Assembly (NCBI GenBank): GCA_040374085.1
Contig: JBEIVB010000099.1
Coordinates: forward strand, 1 to 8,140
Direction of reading: 5' to 3'
DNA: 8,140 nucleotides
Source of the DNA: JBEIVB01 sp040374085
GTDB taxonomy: Bacteria > Bacteroidota > Bacteroidia > UBA4408
Below are positions 5,760 to 8,140 of this stretch, piece by piece. The notes beneath the pieces were generated by a model. It saw only the letters and a list, made by a program, of their open reading frames with translations. It did no database searches and had not been told where the DNA came from. A program made the position numbers and the translations under genes. The first letter of the stretch is position 1. Every line of letters starts with the position of its first letter.

Positions 5760-6386
5760 CTAATCGTGCTTTTGGTTCGACCAGATGTAGCGCAGGGTAA
5801 AAAACAAAACGTCGCTGTATTGCCCCCGGTTGAAGTACCACACGGCGTCGCTGGCGTGGTTGCGCACAGGCAAGATGGAACGGTTTAGCCGAAAACTAAG
5901 CTGTAAAGGACTTTTCTGAAAAAGGGTTACACCCACGTGGTAGCTTACCTCGTAGGGGCGGAAGGCACGGTTTTCCTGATCGCCTTTTGGGTAGGGGCCC
6001 AATTCGTTCTCCACACTCCATCCCAACAGTCCGGCAAAGGAAACACCCGCTTCCGGCCCAATGTTTTTGTACCAGTAGCGGGCCAGAAATGGAATTTCTA
6101 TGCAGTTGAGGCGGAGCCTGTAATAGGAGGGATCGTTGTTTACCGGGTCGGGAACTTTTCGACTTCCTTTTTGCACGTAATACACCTGCATTTCTCCTTC
6201 CCAGTGCCGGTTAAAGGCCCGCTGCACGAACAATCCGGCGATGGGTCCGGGTTTGTTGTACCCCACCAGCTGATCGCCCGACATCTGACTGGAGACCATG
6301 CCGGCCACCACGCCTGCCTTAAAGGATTGTGCTGCACTGTGGAGGCTGAGCAGCAGGAACAATGCCTTCAGTGTTCCGAATTTCAT
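5760..6386 (-). CDS. PorT-like outer-membrane beta-barrel protein
   Basis: This encodes 208 residues. Residues 1-20 are a signal peptide (MKFGTLKALFLLLSLHSAAQ) with the AAQ end usual in Bacteroidota. The mature part has alternating beta-strands: FKAGVVAGM (22-30), GPIAGLFVQRAF (47-58), WEGEMQVYYVQKGSRK (62-77), YRLRLNCIEIPFLARYWY (89-106), GPEAGVSFAGLLGW (110-123) and VSYHVGVTLF (147-156). It ends with SDVLFFTLRYIW. The YxxRLxxIEIPFLARYxx strand followed by a G-rich hairpin is typical of small 8-stranded 'outer membrane protein beta-barrel' families that include PorT. A specific role, such as type IX secretion, cannot be claimed; true PorT is only one branch. The start ATG overlaps the stop of the Omp28-related gene in the sequence TAATG, which suggests translational coupling. 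Confidence 0.85.
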   Translation of the reverse strand: MKFGTLKALFLLLSLHSAAQSFKAGVVAGMVSSQMSGDQLVGYNKPGPIAGLFVQRAFNRHWEGEMQVYYVQKGSRKVPDPVNNDPSYYRLRLNCIEIPFLARYWYKNIGPEAGVSFAGLLGWSVENELGPYPKGDQENRAFRPYEVSYHVGVTLFQKSPLQLSFRLNRSILPVRNHASDAVWYFNRGQYSDVLFFTLRYIWSNQKHD

Positions 6387-7261
6387 TAGGGTTTCTTATA
6401 AATTTTTCGGTCGGAGGCTTGTATTACTTCGTAGTTGTCTTTTCGGAACAGGATGGCCACCACGCTGCAATGCTCAGGTCTCCAGGAAGTTGGCAGGGTT
6501 ATGGTGTATTTTCGCATGGGTATGGGACCAACCGCAACAGGATTGGTGCCCACCACCTCTCCGAAGGTTCCGTTAAAGGTGGTGCGCAGTACGTGTTTGT
6601 GCACGTAGTTGGTAACGTGGGAATTGGCCTGTGAGTAGTCTTTTTGATCGGCAACAATGCTGTCTTCAATGAGGTAAATGGCGAGGCCCAAATCCTGAGA
6701 AAGACTTTGCAACATGGTTACGCTCACTTGAGTATTGACTTTTCTTTCAACCGGCAAATACCGGTTTACAATTTTCAAGAAGGCGGCAGGAGGCTGACTT
6801 AAAGCGGTGGTTACCGCAGTATTCCAAGTGGGATATTGAAGAATGTGATTTCCTGGAAATCCTTTTCGGTTTACCATGCCATTCGGATTTCCTGCACTGG
6901 AGTTGCCAAATTTGTCGTCCAATTCGGTGCTGTTGGGATTGCGAAAATCGGTGGGGTAGGTGGGGGGCTGGGGTACAGCAAAGTTTCCGGCATGCACAGC
7001 AATGGGAACCACCCTTGTACCAAATACACTAACAAGGGTATCGAGCGTTTTGCCGGCCTCGGGGCAGAAGCCGCAGGTATGGCCGGTATAATCTTCTACC
7101 AATACCCTGCGCTGGTTGTCGAAGCTGGTATCTGGATAAAGGATGGCTCCGGACACGTCGGTGGTATCGACCACGGTTTTTTCAAAAGGTGGCTCAATCT
7201 TGTCGCAGGAAGAAAGCAGCAGCAGGATGCCAAACGAGAGGTATAAGAGAAAGGTTTTCAT
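6386..7261 (-). CDS. Omp28-related lipoprotein with thioredoxin-like CxxC domain
   Basis: This encodes 291 residues. A lipoprotein signal peptide with the lipobox LSSC puts the lipidated cysteine at residue 19, so it is an envelope lipoprotein. Residues about 50-140 are a thioredoxin-like domain: RRVLVEDYTGHTCGFCPEAG, with Cys63 and Cys66 forming a CGFC motif, and GNPNGMVNR with the likely cis-Pro126. Residues about 165-288 match the Omp28 beta domain: LAIYLIEDSIVADQKDY, NYVHKHVLRTTFNGTFGE, TLPTSWRPEHCSVVAILF. Omp28 was first described as an outer-membrane protein of Porphyromonas gingivalis with an adhesin-like role. Members with an intact CxxC may act as thiol-disulfide exchangers, but this is not proven. 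The start lies 3 nt after the DUF6029 stop, and its stop overlaps the PorT-like start. Confidence 0.92.
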   Translation of the reverse strand: MKTFLLYLSFGILLLLSSCDKIEPPFEKTVVDTTDVSGAILYPDTSFDNQRRVLVEDYTGHTCGFCPEAGKTLDTLVSVFGTRVVPIAVHAGNFAVPQPPTYPTDFRNPNSTELDDKFGNSSAGNPNGMVNRKGFPGNHILQYPTWNTAVTTALSQPPAAFLKIVNRYLPVERKVNTQVSVTMLQSLSQDLGLAIYLIEDSIVADQKDYSQANSHVTNYVHKHVLRTTFNGTFGEVVGTNPVAVGPIPMRKYTITLPTSWRPEHCSVVAILFRKDNYEVIQASDRKIYKKP

Positions 7262-7264
7262 AAC

Positions 7265-8140
7265 CTAAAAGCTGGTCGATAGGGTTACACTTAATCCACT
7301 GGATGCCGGCACCTGACGGCAAACTCCGCCTACACAAAAGATGCCTGCTCTCTGCCGCCCATAACTGATGCTGATGCGGGTAGATTCTTTTACATAACCT
7401 ACGGTAACAAAAGGGTAGTTGAGGCGAGCAGCAGCATCGGGGTTGCCGATGTTGTATTGGTTGAGGGCGGCAAAGAACCAATTCGGAGAAACGGTGTATT
7501 CGGCAAGAAAGGTTACCCAGTTGCCCCTGTCCTGACGGGTGAAAAGGGTCTGCGCTTCCATACGCAAGGCGTGCTTGCTGTTGAATTTGTGGGTGATGTC
7601 TACAACGGCAATGTTGGCATGAACGGTTTCGGGCTTCTGCGTTACGCCCGCCACCACTCTACCGTTAAAGGCAATGTTGGCATAAAGGAGGTTCATTTTC
7701 CAACGCTTGTTGATTTTCTTGTTCACCTCTATGTTGAGGTCCTGGTAATAAAGCTCCTTACCCACTTTAAAGGGGTTGCTGGTGTATCCATATCCATCGC
7801 CGGTTGGAGTTTGATCAATGGCGTAGGCGTTGGCATAGTTAACCAACACGGTCATGCCGTTGTTGCCGCCCAACCAGGAACCTTTTTTGATGGTGTAGGT
7901 AAGGTCGCCCTGCAAGCCCATTTCTCCATTGGGTTGGGTAGCATACGGATACAAGGTGGCCACAAGGTTGTAGGTGTGCTGACGGGTGAGCGCCGGCAGG
8001 AAGTTGATCATGAGGTTGTTGTTTACCGCATCGCGCTCGCTGCGGAAGTTCATGTTGTCTATGCGCTTGGCACTTAGGGTGAACCCAAAGCCTTTTTGGG
8101 CATAACTTGCGTTAAATAAAAATCCGGTCCCGTTTTTGTA
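7265..8140 (-). CDS. DUF6029-type outer-membrane beta-barrel protein (5' end missing)
   Basis: This is a partial gene, open to the right window edge; 291 residues of its C-terminal part are seen. The frame continues beyond the Met at 8053 (preceding residues YKNGTGFLFNASYAQKGFGF), so that Met is internal. The visible part is almost all amphipathic beta-strand with short turns (for example HTYNLVATLYPYA, GLQGDLTYTIKKG, GMTVLVNYANAYAI, WVTFLAEYTVSPNWFFAALN). It ends in aromatic Phe, as outer-membrane barrels do. Near the end, YGRQRAGIFCVGGVCRQVPA carries a Cys-x4-Cys pair and is the motif I associate with DUF6029, a Bacteroidota-specific family of unknown function. It heads the envelope gene run and ends 3 nt before the Omp28-related start. 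The promoter and signal peptide must lie outside the window. Confidence 0.85.
   Translation of the reverse strand, partial: YKNGTGFLFNASYAQKGFGFTLSAKRIDNMNFRSERDAVNNNLMINFLPALTRQHTYNLVATLYPYATQPNGEMGLQGDLTYTIKKGSWLGGNNGMTVLVNYANAYAIDQTPTGDGYGYTSNPFKVGKELYYQDLNIEVNKKINKRWKMNLLYANIAFNGRVVAGVTQKPETVHANIAVVDITHKFNSKHALRMEAQTLFTRQDRGNWVTFLAEYTVSPNWFFAALNQYNIGNPDAAARLNYPFVTVGYVKESTRISISYGRQRAGIFCVGGVCRQVPASSGLSVTLSTSF

Noticed and set aside
5937..6389. 150-codon plus-strand frame opposite the PorT-like gene
   Set aside because: It is antisense to a gene with a clear signal peptide and barrel pattern.
7457..8077. 206-codon plus-strand frame opposite the DUF6029 gene
   Set aside because: It is antisense to a beta-barrel gene; the Val/Gly/His-rich composition is that of a reverse-complement reading and no domain is seen.
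1..8140. CRISPR arrays, transposases, phage genes, toxin-antitoxin or defence genes
   Set aside because: I saw no regularly spaced repeats and no protein with the corresponding motifs.

Overview
This window looks like a chromosomal segment from a member of the Bacteroidota. The evidence is a DUF6029-type outer-membrane barrel, an Omp28-related lipoprotein and a PorT-like barrel in a row. HemJ and DUF1003 proteins have Bacteroidota-like sequences, Shine-Dalgarno sites are weak or absent, and some candidate promoters resemble the TTG-N19-21-TAnnTTTG pattern of this phylum. I cannot place it below phylum level. Hand counts on sample lines give about 58-70% GC inside the large gene at 853-3135, but only about 32-42% in 181-240 and 601-660, so the left end differs in composition.

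Layout, left to right. (1) Positions 1-72 (minus) hold a decayed second copy of the C-terminal end of the large propeller gene found further right. It is cut by the left window edge and carries an in-frame stop. (2) Positions 140-553 (minus) encode a small PEGA-like protein with two membrane segments, followed by an AT-rich non-coding stretch up to 852. (3) Positions 853-3662 (minus) form a two-gene unit: a hotdog-fold acyl-CoA thioesterase, then, 2 nt later, a 760-residue membrane-anchored protein whose C-terminal half shows seven repeats like propeller blades. (4) Positions 3791-5071 (plus) form a divergent two-gene unit: hemJ, then, 9 nt later, a DUF1003 membrane protein. (5) A tRNA-Val(GAC) gene on the minus strand converges on the DUF1003 gene and ends one nucleotide from its stop codon. 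(6) Positions 5179-8140 (minus) form a tightly packed four-gene run, in transcription order: DUF6029 barrel (cut by the right edge), Omp28-related thioredoxin-like lipoprotein, PorT-like barrel, ubiX.

How the genes work together. HemJ (heme synthesis) and UbiX (prenyl-FMN synthesis) are housekeeping enzymes whose usual pathway partners are not in the window. The DUF6029, Omp28-related and PorT-like genes are packed with 3 nt and a 1-nt overlap between them, so they probably make an envelope module. Two of the three products carry closely spaced cysteine pairs, which suggests, but does not prove, a disulfide-related role. No CRISPR array, transposase, phage gene or obvious defence system is visible. 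The most unusual features are the decayed gene-end duplication beside an AT-rich segment and the uncharacterised envelope module.
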